DNA from: Bacteroidales bacterium | GTDB taxonomy: Bacteria > Bacteroidota > Bacteroidia > Bacteroidales > SM23-62 | Reading direction: 5' to 3' | Length of the DNA: 9,167 nt | Assembly: GCA_016783865.1 (NCBI GenBank) | Contig: JADHVS010000175.1 | Location: 1-9,167 of the forward strand | Shown here: piece by piece, positions 1-6,849 of the stretch | How the letters are laid out: each line of letters starts with the position of its first letter | How positions within the stretch are numbered: position 1 is the stretch's first letter | Translations under genes and position numbers: made by a program | Notes under the pieces: model-generated | What the model saw: the letters and a program-made list of their open reading frames with translations, nothing else | Database searches by the model: none | What the model was told of the DNA's origin: nothing

Positions 1-1904
1 GAATAGTATTGCTTTTCAAACGGAATAGCAATGGCATTCCCATAAGGATATGCTGCCCCGGTAAAAAACCTGAATATAAGACTCGTTTTGCTTTCCAGCA
101 TATGATAATAGCGCAAATCCACATCGCCTTTTATATATTGGGCATATTGGTTTCCAAAGAGTGAAAAATATCCTTCCTCATCGGCCTCACCTATAGCAGT
201 ATTCACACCGGATATCAGGTTTCCGGCCTGCTCAATGTTTGTCCGGATGTAAATGTAATCCCTTAACTTATTGATATCCTGATTATTATAAATAAAACTG
301 TATGTCGTTGCTATGATCAGCCGGTCCTCATAGCTATGCCTCAGGTAGGTATCCCTTATCTGGTCCCAAACAGCATCCGAACGATTGATCATATTAACAT
401 AGTTCAATTCAAACGGATGCATTATATGAAACATCGTTCTGGTAGCCTGCCAGTCATATCCCAAAGCAGTTTTGGCCAGGCTCCTTTCATAATCCGGTCT
501 GTTCTGGTAATTATACGCAATGGATATATTTGTCTTGGGATTGTATTTCCTGATAAAATTCTCAGTCTTTAATGGCAACAGAAACTGGGGAACTGTAATT
601 TTTGCTTCCGCGCCCAGTTCAACCATTTTATCGAAGCCACCATCATCAATTTTCTTAATTGACTCCAGGGCTCCTTTGATTCGAAAATTTAACGCCTCTG
701 CACCACCGAAAAGGTTTCTGTGCAGATAACTCAAATTGCCGGCCACACCAATATTCCCGGAAGAGTTGGTGCCCTCCAGCTCTACTGTATAAGATTGCAA
801 ATTACTCGGCGACAATTGAATATAACAATCGATGGGATAAACATCCCGTTCAACAGCATCGTAGGGATCAACCTCGACGAACTGAATATTCACCAGCTTA
901 AATATGTGCAGAGAAGCCAGGTGCTTATAGGATTGGGCTACATCGTCAATGCTGTATAACTGGCCCGGAAGAATGTAAATAGACTGGGAGATTACCTTGG
1001 GATTGGCTTTAAGCTTGTCCTGAAAATAAAATTCAAACTCCTTGTATTCCAGCGTCTCAAGCTGATCCCTGTACTCCTCAAAACTGAGTAATGCCTGCTT
1101 CTGATCAAAGTCAGGAAAAACGTATACATTGTTGATCTCATACTTGCGATGCGGGACCTGCCTGTAATATCCCACTTCATCCTTAAATTGATATTCATTG
1201 AAAACAGCAGAAATTTCAACCTGCATTGTACTCCTTGTCGAATCTGCCTGAAACTGGATATACTCCTGGTTGAAATTATAATATCCATAATGTTTAAGGT
1301 ATGCTTCTATTCTTGAGCGCTCCTCCTGTAACAGATCCATGTCAAACAATGATCCTTCTTTGATCACTGATTCGGCTGTATCGCCCAGGATTAATCGCTT
1401 AAGGGTAGTATCTAAAAAGTGATAGTTAATCTTAGATATGATATAGGGTTCTCCAGAAATCACACTATAATGAACCACGGCTTTTTGTTTCGAGAACCGG
1501 GTGGAATCCTTCACCTGTGCATAATAGAAACCTTTGTTTCTAAGGTAAAGATCGAGTCTTTCCCTGTTTTTATCGACTTCGTATTCGTTCCACAGGACGG
1601 GTTCCTCACCAATCTTTTTCAACCACCGGTTTAATCCATTGTCTTTCTTCCCCGACAAATTATACAAGCCCAGATAAAACTTCAGGCCAAGCATCCTTCT
1701 GTTCGGCTTGGGTCTTACATAACTATCCAGTTCTTTTCTGTCGAGTTCACGATTATCAATTTTGGATTTATATTTGTTCAGCAAATATTCATCTTCAGGC
1801 ACATGTTTCGTGCTGCTGCAGGAAGAGAGGATGAAAACCAGGCAGGTAATACCCGTCATGGAAATAGCCATCCTGTGAAATAAATATTTACATACACTGC
1901 TCAT
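1..1904 (-). CDS. tamL: TamL-type outer-membrane assembly lipoprotein (Omp85/BamA-TamA family), 3' end cut off by window
   Basis: The frame stays open from the ATG at 1904 to the window edge, giving 634 visible residues; roughly the last 130-150 of a usual TamL are missing. The N-terminus is a lipoprotein signal with lipobox L26-S-S-C29, so the protein should be lipid-anchored at Cys29. A family-typical stretch follows: RPKPN at 64-68, then LGLKFYLGLYNL and WLKKIGEEP. POTRA-like segments fill about 95-370. The barrel opens with ELEGTNSSGNIGV from E375 and HRNLFGGAE at 395-403. The visible end carries PYGN (620-623) and PFEK (628-631), which in TamL proteins come just before the GGxNSxRGW motif, so the cut falls just short of it. 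Known role of the family: assembling or translocating proteins in the Bacteroidota outer membrane, together with a TamB-like partner. Alternative starts are the in-frame ATGs at 1871 (Met12) and 1859 (Met16). The gene diverges from the methyltransferase gene across 42 bases. Confidence 0.9.
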   Translation of the reverse strand, partial: MSSVCKYLFHRMAISMTGITCLVFILSSCSSTKHVPEDEYLLNKYKSKIDNRELDRKELDSYVRPKPNRRMLGLKFYLGLYNLSGKKDNGLNRWLKKIGEEPVLWNEYEVDKNRERLDLYLRNKGFYYAQVKDSTRFSKQKAVVHYSVISGEPYIISKINYHFLDTTLKRLILGDTAESVIKEGSLFDMDLLQEERSRIEAYLKHYGYYNFNQEYIQFQADSTRSTMQVEISAVFNEYQFKDEVGYYRQVPHRKYEINNVYVFPDFDQKQALLSFEEYRDQLETLEYKEFEFYFQDKLKANPKVISQSIYILPGQLYSIDDVAQSYKHLASLHIFKLVNIQFVEVDPYDAVERDVYPIDCYIQLSPSNLQSYTVELEGTNSSGNIGVAGNLSYLHRNLFGGAEALNFRIKGALESIKKIDDGGFDKMVELGAEAKITVPQFLLPLKTENFIRKYNPKTNISIAYNYQNRPDYERSLAKTALGYDWQATRTMFHIMHPFELNYVNMINRSDAVWDQIRDTYLRHSYEDRLIIATTYSFIYNNQDINKLRDYIYIRTNIEQAGNLISGVNTAIGEADEEGYFSLFGNQYAQYIKGDVDLRYYHMLESKTSLIFRFFTGAAYPYGNAIAIPFEKQYY

Positions 1905-1912
1905 TATTGTAG

Positions 1913-1920
1913 CAAATATA
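1913..1920 (-). promoter_or_regulatory. Probable -7 box (TATATTTG) for tamL
   Basis: Read on the minus strand, TATATTTG matches the Bacteroidota -7 consensus TAnnTTTG and lies 8 bases upstream of the tamL ATG at 1904. If it is used, the 5' leader would be only a few bases or absent, so initiation may instead occur further upstream or at the downstream ATG at 1871. I see no convincing TTTG -33 box at the usual spacing. This is a motif match only. Confidence 0.4.
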
Positions 1921-1946
1921 ATTAACTTCACTCACAGTCATTTAAC

Positions 1947-2753
1947 ATGATTCAAAAAGTGATCAGTAAATCCGATATCAAATTAATACGTTCACTGGCC
2001 ATAAAAAAGTACCGGGCGAAACACGGATTATTTGTGGCAGAGGGGGAAAAAATCATTTCTGAAATGCTTCAGGATGAGTACAACCGCACCCGATACAGAA
2101 TACGGTCGATATTTAGTACCGATGATTGGGAACCGCCTGTTCAGACACAGCAAACCACCTTCCCACAGATAGTACATATCAGCGATAAAGAACTGAAGCA
2201 GTGCTCTTTACTGAGTACACCCAATAAGGTATTGGCTATCGTTGAAATACCTGTCACTCCTCTTAACATCGACGAATCCGGTCAAGGTATTACGCTGGTA
2301 TTGGATGCCATAAGGGATCCGGGTAACCTGGGTACGATTATCAGGACTGCACATTGGTTTGGTGTTAAAAATATTATCTGTTCTGACGATTCGGTAGATC
2401 TGTATAATCCAAAAACGATCCAGGCCACGATGGGATCATTTATGGCCGTAAAGGTCCATTATCTGAATCTGGCAGAATACCTTGGCCTGGTTAAGGCAAA
2501 AAAAAGTGGTACCATCTATGGCAGTTATCTGGAAGGTGAAAATATCTACACAACAAAAACAGATTCAAATGCGGTTATTGTCCTGGGAAATGAATCGGCC
2601 GGGATAGACAACCAGCTGGATCCATCCATCGATAAAAAAATCTATATCCCTTCCTTTTCAATTGCAGATAAACCCGACTCCCTGAATGTAGCTGCGGCGG
2701 CGGCCATTATACTGTTTGAATTCCAGAGGAATTCAAACAGTCGTGAATTGTGA
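1947..2753 (+). CDS. TrmH/SpoU-family RNA 2'-O-ribose methyltransferase
   Basis: A 268-residue SPOUT-class enzyme expected to transfer a methyl group from S-adenosylmethionine to a ribose 2'-OH in tRNA or rRNA. The N-terminal part (about 1-100) looks like the SpoU substrate-binding domain, with KHGLFVAEGEKII at 25-37. The C-terminal trefoil-knot domain carries the three SPOUT motifs: motif 1 LDAIRDPGNLGTIIR at 119-133, with Asn127 and catalytic-type Arg133; motif 2 LGNESAGI at 213-220; motif 3 SLNVAAAAA at 245-253. The exact RNA target (rRNA, as for RlmB, or tRNA) cannot be told from sequence. The start is the ATG at 1947 in an A/T-rich leader with no clear ribosome site. The last residues, NSNSREL, come from the right arm of a perfect hairpin (2711-2741) and the first units of a heptamer array whose TGA is the stop. 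The domain proper ends around FEFQR, so this tail is probably an addition. The gene is divergent from tamL and convergent with porT. Confidence 0.9.
   Translation: MIQKVISKSDIKLIRSLAIKKYRAKHGLFVAEGEKIISEMLQDEYNRTRYRIRSIFSTDDWEPPVQTQQTTFPQIVHISDKELKQCSLLSTPNKVLAIVEIPVTPLNIDESGQGITLVLDAIRDPGNLGTIIRTAHWFGVKNIICSDDSVDLYNPKTIQATMGSFMAVKVHYLNLAEYLGLVKAKKSGTIYGSYLEGENIYTTKTDSNAVIVLGNESAGIDNQLDPSIDKKIYIPSFSIADKPDSLNVAAAAAIILFEFQRNSNSREL
2711..2741 (+). repeat. Perfect 14-bp hairpin with 3-base loop in the last codons of the methyltransferase gene
   Basis: The left arm ACTGTTTGAATTCC (2711-2724) and right arm GGAATTCAAACAGT (2728-2741) are exact reverse complements around the loop AGA. The stem lies wholly in coding sequence (LFEFQRNSNS) and ends 9 bases before the TGA at 2751. 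No U-tract follows, so it is not a standard Rho-independent terminator. It could protect the mRNA 3' end, slow ribosomes before the stop, or be the scar of an inverted duplication. Its presence is directly seen; its role is not known. Confidence 0.9.
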
Positions 2754-2776
2754 ATCGTGAATCGTGAGTCGGAAGA
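2743..2776 (+). repeat. Heptamer array, copy 1: (GTGAATC)4 plus GGAAGA at the methyltransferase 3' end
   Basis: Four 7-base units run GTGAATT, GTGAATC, GTGAATC, GTGAGTC (2743-2770), followed by GGAAGA (2771-2776). The second unit supplies the TGA stop (2751-2753) of the methyltransferase gene. Same unit, orientation relative to the gene, and GGAARA boundary as the copies at 2881-2907, 6786-6813 and 7939-7973. Confidence 0.9.
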
Positions 2777-2880
2777 CATGTGTGTGAGTGTTGTGTGTAG
2801 TGGAATAATGAACATACATGCTCAACTCACGTTTCCCATGCCCCGCTTGACCCCTTGACCCCTTGAATCCTTAAATCCTT
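2777..2880. other. Intergenic spacer between inverted heptamer arrays; GT-rich segment plus octamer satellite, no gene seen
   Basis: This spacer holds a GT-rich stretch (about 2777-2803) and, from 2847, a degenerate octamer satellite. CATGTGTGT (2777-2785) can pair with ACATACATG (2812-2820) with one G-U pair, a weak possible stem. I see no convincing reading frame, RNA gene or promoter here. Confidence 0.6.
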
Positions 2881-2886
2881 TCTTCC
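2847..2886. repeat. Degenerate octamer satellite (TTGACCCC-type)
   Basis: Five 8-base units in register run TTGACCCC, TTGACCCC, TTGAATCC, TTAAATCC, TTTCTTCC. They decay from two exact copies toward the TCTTCC boundary of the next heptamer array, so the last unit overlaps that boundary. The period differs from the 7-base repeats next to it. Confidence 0.75.
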
Positions 2887-2907
2887 GATTCACGATTCAC
2901 GATTCAT
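2881..2907 (-). repeat. Heptamer array, copy 2: TCTTCC plus (GATTCAC)3 at the porT 3' end
   Basis: Read on the minus strand (the sense strand of porT), the units are ATGAATC, GTGAATC, GTGAATC (2907-2887), then GGAAGA. The TGA in the first unit (2904-2906) is the stop codon of the porT-like gene. This is the inverted partner of copy 1. Confidence 0.9.
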
Positions 2908-3635
2908 TCAAAGTGAAAACACAGCATCACAACATAGGAGTTTAGCCGGTCGATGGAATTCACATACTGTGGAAAGCCTTCCGCAGGATCATCGACAAGA
3001 ACATCCCGCATTCCAACGGATAATTTTAACTCAGGAGATAACTTAAAATATTGAAGGTAGAAATCGACCCCGAAACCAATTTCAAAATATACATCAAAGG
3101 GCTTAAGCCTGACATAAATATTTGAATCCTCTTCATAGTCTTTCCGGGCAGCCAGGTCATACCTCACATTGGCACCTGCCACAAAATAGGGACGGTAATT
3201 ATTCACCCTTTTTGATTTGTACTTGATCAGCAGCGGAAAATCGAGAAAATTCGATTCGAGCTGCATTCTTGTGTCAAAGGTAGAGTCCACAAAAAAGTTG
3301 AGGGTTCTTTGACCAAATGTTATTCCGGGCAGAAACCTGAGACCGAAGTACTCTCCAAGTCGAAGTTCTGATACAATACTCACCTGGAATCCCGGAGCGA
3401 TACTGCTAACATCTGCAAAATAATTTGTTGTTACCGGCCGCCTGATCCCAAAATCCATAGTGTTAAATCCAACCGTGAACCCGAAACGGATCAGTTTAAA
3501 GTCATAATCCGGATTGTTCTGAACTCTTGCTACCTGGGCCTGTGAATTCCACATAAGGGAAAGCAGCAATAATATGATCAGGATTTTTCTCAAATGGATT
3601 TTTAGTGTTTTGATTTGAACGGGTTTCCGGAACAC
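2904..3635 (-). CDS. porT: PorT-like outer-membrane beta-barrel protein (type IX secretion associated)
   Basis: 243 residues from the farthest upstream start. It has an export signal: a hydrophobic core ILIILLLLSLMW, then SQA|Q as the likely cleavage after residue 33. The mature part has the alternating pattern of an outer-membrane barrel and PorT-type blocks: FDYDFKLI-like DYDFKLIRFGFTVGFN (43-58), LRLGEYFGLRFLPG (91-104), ESNFLDFPLLIKYKSKR (127-143), NNYRPYFVAGANVRYDL (145-161), FEIGFGVDFYLQYFKLSPELK (two segments within 184-204), and the C-terminal FHFE. PorT/SprT proteins are needed for type IX secretion in Porphyromonas and gliding relatives. The start is uncertain. The first possible codon is GTG at 3635, directly after an in-frame TAA; TTG at 3593 (Leu15) would give a compact signal beginning MRKILIILLLL. 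The gene lies 22 bases after purL, so the two are probably co-transcribed. Its stop sits in heptamer array copy 2. Confidence 0.8.
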   Translation of the reverse strand: MFRKPVQIKTLKIHLRKILIILLLLSLMWNSQAQVARVQNNPDYDFKLIRFGFTVGFNTMDFGIRRPVTTNYFADVSSIAPGFQVSIVSELRLGEYFGLRFLPGITFGQRTLNFFVDSTFDTRMQLESNFLDFPLLIKYKSKRVNNYRPYFVAGANVRYDLAARKDYEEDSNIYVRLKPFDVYFEIGFGVDFYLQYFKLSPELKLSVGMRDVLVDDPAEGFPQYVNSIDRLNSYVVMLCFHFE

Positions 3636-3657
3636 TTATTATTAATGGATAAAGAAA

Positions 3658-5886
3658 TCACTCTGATTTATCGTTCAGGATTTTTTCAAGGGATGAATTG
3701 TACTCCTTTTTTACATCACTGATGAATGCAAACGAAAGATCGTCAATCCTGAGCTCACCCTTGGTGACATGTCCTAATGCTAAAAACGGGAAGTTCCTGT
3801 CAATCATAAAATCAATAAAATCTGTCTCTTTGGAACGCGTCACCGAAACAATGATCCTGCTTTGCGCTTCCCCGAATAAAAACGCATCTATCCTTATTTC
3901 GGCAGGTGTGGTAATATCAAATCCCAAATCACGCGGAATTGCCGATTCGACAAGGGCAATAAATAATCCGCCGTCCGACACATCATGTGCAGAGCGGATA
4001 AGGTTGTTCCGGATCACTCCTTTTACAACATCCTGGACCGCATATTCAAAATCGAGATCGAAGACCGGAGGAGGACTTTTCTTATTATTATGGTAGGTAT
4101 AAAGATATTGTGAGCAAGCTATATCATTAACCGATTTCCCAATCAAAAAGATCACATCACCCTTTTCTTTAAAGGCCAGGGTCATCTGGTGGTTCTTATC
4201 TTCCAGGATGCCAAGCATGCCAATAACCGGTGTCGGGAATACCGGCTCCGTCTTGTGGTCGATGGTGGCCTGGTTATAAAAACTTACGTTTCCGCCTGTT
4301 ACAGGTGTGTTAAATTTTCTGCAGGCCTCGCCCATACCTTTAACTGCTTCTGAAAATTGCCAGTATACCTCCGGATTATAGGGATTGCCAAAGTTCAGGC
4401 AATTTGTAATGGCTACTGGCTCAGCCCCACTGCAAACGATATTCCGGGCAGCTTCTGCTACAGCAATCATGGTGCCGATTTTCGGATCTGCATGAACATA
4501 TCGCCCGTTGCAATCAGTTGTTAACGCCAGTGCGGTCTGCGTACCCTTGATATTTACTATACCTGCATCCGATGGAAAATTGGTGGCGAGGTTATTGGTC
4601 CTGACCATGGTGTCATATTGTTCAAACACCCACTTTTTGGAAGCGATATTCGGATGTTTTACCAGAGAACATGCAACTTCTTTAATATCTGTTGGAATTG
4701 GAATATCGTCGATATTGAATTCCTTAAATTCCTTGTAATAAGACGGTTCTTTTATTTCCCTGTCATACTGGGGTGCGCCACCTCCCAAGACAAGAGATGA
4801 AGCCGGCACTTCGGCTACGAGCTTATCACCAACATAAAATTCCAGCTTATCCTCTTTAATCACTTCGCCGATGATCTCACAGTTCAGGTCCCATTTATTA
4901 AACACTGCCTCGACCTCTTTTTCCTTTCCTTTTTCAACCACAACAAGCATCCTTTCCTGGGATTCTGAAAGCAGTATCTCCCAGGCTTCCATATTTTGTT
5001 GCCTCATTGGAACCTTCCCAAGGTCAATGCGCATTCCATGTTCACCTTTCGCCGACATCTCTGACGTGGAACATATGATACCGGCTGCCCCCATATCCTG
5101 CATACCGACCACTGCACCGGTTCTGTTCAGTTCGAGTGTGGCTTCAAGAAGCAATTTTTCCATGAAGGGATCTCCTACCTGGATTGACGGAATGTCATCA
5201 GCCGAATCTTCGGTGATATCGGCTGAAGCAAAAGTGGCTCCGTGAATGCCGTCTTTCCCGGTTGAGGATCCTACGATATAAACAGGATTTCCTACCCCTG
5301 TGGCGATGGCGGAAATCAGCTCATCGTGCCTGACTAAACCAACCGACATGGCATTCACCAATGGATTCATATAATAACTATCGTCGAAGAATACTTCTCC
5401 GCCCACAACAGGCACTCCAAACGAGTTGCCATAATCACCAATACCCTTTACGACTCCCCTTATCAGCCATTTTGTACGATCTTTTTTCAAATCCCCGAAT
5501 CTTAATGAATTCAGCTGGGCAACCGGTCGGGCACCCATGGTGAAGATGTCACGGTTAATCCCTCCCACGCCAGTTGCCGCACCCTGGTAAGGTTCGATGG
5601 CACATGGATGATTGTGGGATTCTATTTTAAAGGCACAGGCCAGTCCGTTACCGATATCCACCAAACCGGCATTTTCCTCACCTGCTTCGGCCAAAAGATT
5701 TTTTCCTTCTCTGGGAAGGGTTTTCAGCAGCTTGATTGAGTTCTTATACGAAGCATGTTCCGACCACATAACGGAATAAATTGATAACTCCGTGAAATTG
5801 GGGATCCTTCCCAGGAAATCCTGGATCATTTGGAACTCCTCGGGTGTAAGACCCAATTCCTCAGCGGTTTGAACAGTTACTTCCAT
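3658..5886 (-). CDS. purL: Phosphoribosylformylglycinamidine synthase subunit PurL (short form)
   Basis: 742 residues, the size of the stand-alone PurL subunit; the large single-chain enzyme is about 1,200-1,300. It makes FGAM from FGAR, glutamine-derived ammonia and ATP in purine synthesis, and in this form needs PurQ (glutaminase) and PurS, neither of which is in the window. Visible motifs: SEHASYKNS (42-50), ESHNHP (89-94), [12 protein letters not shown] (98-109), VGGEVFFDD (161-169), [21 protein letters not shown] (within 264-284), TNCLNFGNP (494-502), GGNVSFYNQ (531-539), SAHDVSDGG (632-640) and FGEAQSR (671-677). These cover both AIRS-like halves, so the gene looks complete. Residue 45 is Ala where many homologues have Cys (SEHCSYK); the adjacent His44 is kept. 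The start is the ATG at 5886. The gene diverges from the SDR gene across 155 bases and leads into porT. Confidence 0.97.
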   Translation of the reverse strand: MEVTVQTAEELGLTPEEFQMIQDFLGRIPNFTELSIYSVMWSEHASYKNSIKLLKTLPREGKNLLAEAGEENAGLVDIGNGLACAFKIESHNHPCAIEPYQGAATGVGGINRDIFTMGARPVAQLNSLRFGDLKKDRTKWLIRGVVKGIGDYGNSFGVPVVGGEVFFDDSYYMNPLVNAMSVGLVRHDELISAIATGVGNPVYIVGSSTGKDGIHGATFASADITEDSADDIPSIQVGDPFMEKLLLEATLELNRTGAVVGMQDMGAAGIICSTSEMSAKGEHGMRIDLGKVPMRQQNMEAWEILLSESQERMLVVVEKGKEKEVEAVFNKWDLNCEIIGEVIKEDKLEFYVGDKLVAEVPASSLVLGGGAPQYDREIKEPSYYKEFKEFNIDDIPIPTDIKEVACSLVKHPNIASKKWVFEQYDTMVRTNNLATNFPSDAGIVNIKGTQTALALTTDCNGRYVHADPKIGTMIAVAEAARNIVCSGAEPVAITNCLNFGNPYNPEVYWQFSEAVKGMGEACRKFNTPVTGGNVSFYNQATIDHKTEPVFPTPVIGMLGILEDKNHQMTLAFKEKGDVIFLIGKSVNDIACSQYLYTYHNNKKSPPPVFDLDFEYAVQDVVKGVIRNNLIRSAHDVSDGGLFIALVESAIPRDLGFDITTPAEIRIDAFLFGEAQSRIIVSVTRSKETDFIDFMIDRNFPFLALGHVTKGELRIDDLSFAFISDVKKEYNSSLEKILNDKSE

Positions 5887-5916
5887 CTAGACTCTTATTT
5901 GTTTGAAACTCCCTGA

Positions 5917-5924
5917 CAAATATA
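5917..5924 (-). promoter_or_regulatory. Probable -7 box (TATATTTG) for purL-porT
   Basis: On the minus strand TATATTTG fits the Bacteroidota -7 consensus TAnnTTTG, 30 bases upstream of the purL ATG. The upstream side is A/T-rich, but I see only a poor -33 match. No PurR-type operator or purine riboswitch is recognisable in the 155-base divergent gap (5887-6041). Confidence 0.5.
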
Positions 5925-6014
5925 GTTTTATTTTATCTAAATCCTGATCAGATTTTCCCAACCGCAACAATTAGTGCCGGGGATCATCTGGTAATACAAA
6001 TCACCAGAATTTGC

Positions 6015-6022
6015 TAATTTTG
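6015..6022 (+). promoter_or_regulatory. Probable -7 box (TAATTTTG) for the SDR gene
   Basis: TAATTTTG matches TAnnTTTG, 19 bases upstream of the SDR ATG at 6042, leaving a short leader. The -33 element is not clear. It faces away from the purL box, so the gap probably holds two divergent promoters. Confidence 0.5.
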
Positions 6023-6041
6023 CCCGATCATCAATAATCTT

Positions 6042-6803
6042 ATGAAAAAAACAGCCCTGGTTACCGGTGCAACCGCAGGCATAGGATATGCAACTGCCAC
6101 ACTATTGGCCCGGAACGATTTCAACGTGATTATAACGGGTCGCAGGGGTGATCGCCTGAACCAACTAAAAGACAAACTTTTAAAGGATACCAAAGCGGAG
6201 ATTTATCCGCTTGTTTTTGATGTGCGCAAACATGATGCAGTTGTTAAGGCCCTCGAATCACTGCCTGAAGCCTGGCGTGAAATTGATGTCCTTGTGAATA
6301 ATGCCGGAGGAGCTGCAGGACTTGATCTATTCCATGAAGCAAATCTTGAGGATTGGGAAACCATGATTGATGCCAATGTGAAAGGTTTATTATACGTGAG
6401 CCAGGAGGTAGCAAAAGGGATGGTAAAAAGAAACAGCGGTCATATTGTTAATATTGGGTCAATTGCTGGAAGAGAAGTATATGAAAAAGGAAGTGTATAC
6501 TGCAGTACTAAAGCTGCAGTCGATGCGCTTAGCCGCGGGATGCGGATTGACCTGCTCAAACACAATATTAAGGTGACCAATATTGAGCCGGGGATGGTGG
6601 AGACGGAATTCAGCCTGGTAAGGCTCAAGGGCGATAAGGACAAAGCTGCCAAAGTATATGAGGGGCTCACACCCTTGTATGCGGAGGATATTGCGGAGGC
6701 AATTTTGTTTGCGGTTAGCAGACCTGCCCATGTGAATATAAATGATATGCTGATTATGCCGACAGCTCAGGCTTCAGCAACTTACGTGAATCGTGAATCG
6801 TGA
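6042..6803 (+). CDS. ydfG: YdfG-like short-chain dehydrogenase/reductase (NADP-dependent 3-hydroxy acid dehydrogenase type)
   Basis: 253 residues, a classical SDR and close in length to E. coli YdfG (248). Cofactor site TGATAGIG at 8-15; the TGRR at 32-35 after the second beta-strand favours NADP. NNAG at 86-89; catalytic set Asn112, Ser140, Tyr153 and Lys157 (YCSTK). YdfG-like features include DWETMID (104-110), IEPGMVETEFS (181-191), AHVNIN (229-234) and MPTAQ (239-243). YdfG oxidises L-serine, L-allo-threonine and 3-hydroxy acids; that this copy does the same is inferred from family likeness. The final VNRES is encoded by the heptamer repeat, which also supplies the TGA stop at 6801-6803. 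The gene may be co-transcribed with the Ldh gene 46 bases downstream. Confidence 0.9.
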   Translation: MKKTALVTGATAGIGYATATLLARNDFNVIITGRRGDRLNQLKDKLLKDTKAEIYPLVFDVRKHDAVVKALESLPEAWREIDVLVNNAGGAAGLDLFHEANLEDWETMIDANVKGLLYVSQEVAKGMVKRNSGHIVNIGSIAGREVYEKGSVYCSTKAAVDALSRGMRIDLLKHNIKVTNIEPGMVETEFSLVRLKGDKDKAAKVYEGLTPLYAEDIAEAILFAVSRPAHVNINDMLIMPTAQASATYVNRES

Positions 6804-6813
6804 ATCGGAAAAC
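6786..6813 (+). repeat. Heptamer array, copy 3: (GTGAATC)3 plus GGAAAAC at the SDR 3' end
   Basis: Three exact units (6786-6806) are followed by GGAAAAC. TGA occurs at 6787, 6794 and 6801, one in each reading frame; the last is the SDR stop. Confidence 0.92.
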
Positions 6814-6845
6814 CAGGAACCAGGAACCAGGAACTATGAACCAAA
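6811..6845 (+). repeat. Second heptamer satellite (AACCAGG)n before the Ldh gene
   Basis: Three exact AACCAGG units (6811-6831) are followed by two decayed ones, AACTATG and AACCAAA, ending 4 bases before the Ldh ATG at 6850. It abuts the GTGAATC array and overlaps its boundary. It occupies the whole leader of the Ldh gene, so changes in unit number would alter the spacing to any upstream promoter. Confidence 0.85.
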
Positions 6846-6849
6846 TATT

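Larger units (their letters stand above)
2750..2907. repeat. 27-base inverted pair closing the methyltransferase/porT convergent gap
   Basis: Positions 2750-2776 and 2881-2907 are inverted copies, 25 of 27 identical. Both differences would be G-U pairs in a plus-strand RNA, so that transcript could form a continuous 27-bp stem around a 104-base loop. The stop codons of both flanking genes lie inside the stem. A role as a bidirectional 3'-end structure or terminator is inference; there is no T-run. Confidence 0.8.

Noticed and set aside
336..1634. Short frames on both strands within 336-1634
   Set aside because: They overlap the continuous tamL frame, whose translation carries the conserved TamL motifs.
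2743..2907. CRISPR array
   Set aside because: The units are 7-8 bases with no spacers and no cas genes are present; these are simple tandem repeats.
2743..2907. MITE or other small transposon
   Set aside because: There are inverted ends, but no target-site duplication, and the same ends occur as gene-end arrays elsewhere; kept only as a hypothesis for the 6785-7967 pair.
5199..5227. 8-bp inverted repeat TCAGCCGA/TCGGCTGA inside purL
   Set aside because: It lies in coding sequence for a repeated acidic stretch ([11 protein letters not shown]) with a 13-base loop; probably incidental.
3698..5543. Several plus-strand frames of 60-132 codons opposite purL
   Set aside because: They are antisense shadows of a strongly supported purL, with no family-like sequence and odd composition.
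6793..6849. In-frame GTG start for the Ldh gene, adding 19 residues
   Set aside because: The extra residues are translated satellite repeat, overlap the SDR stop, and precede the point where family members begin; the ATG at 6850 fits better.
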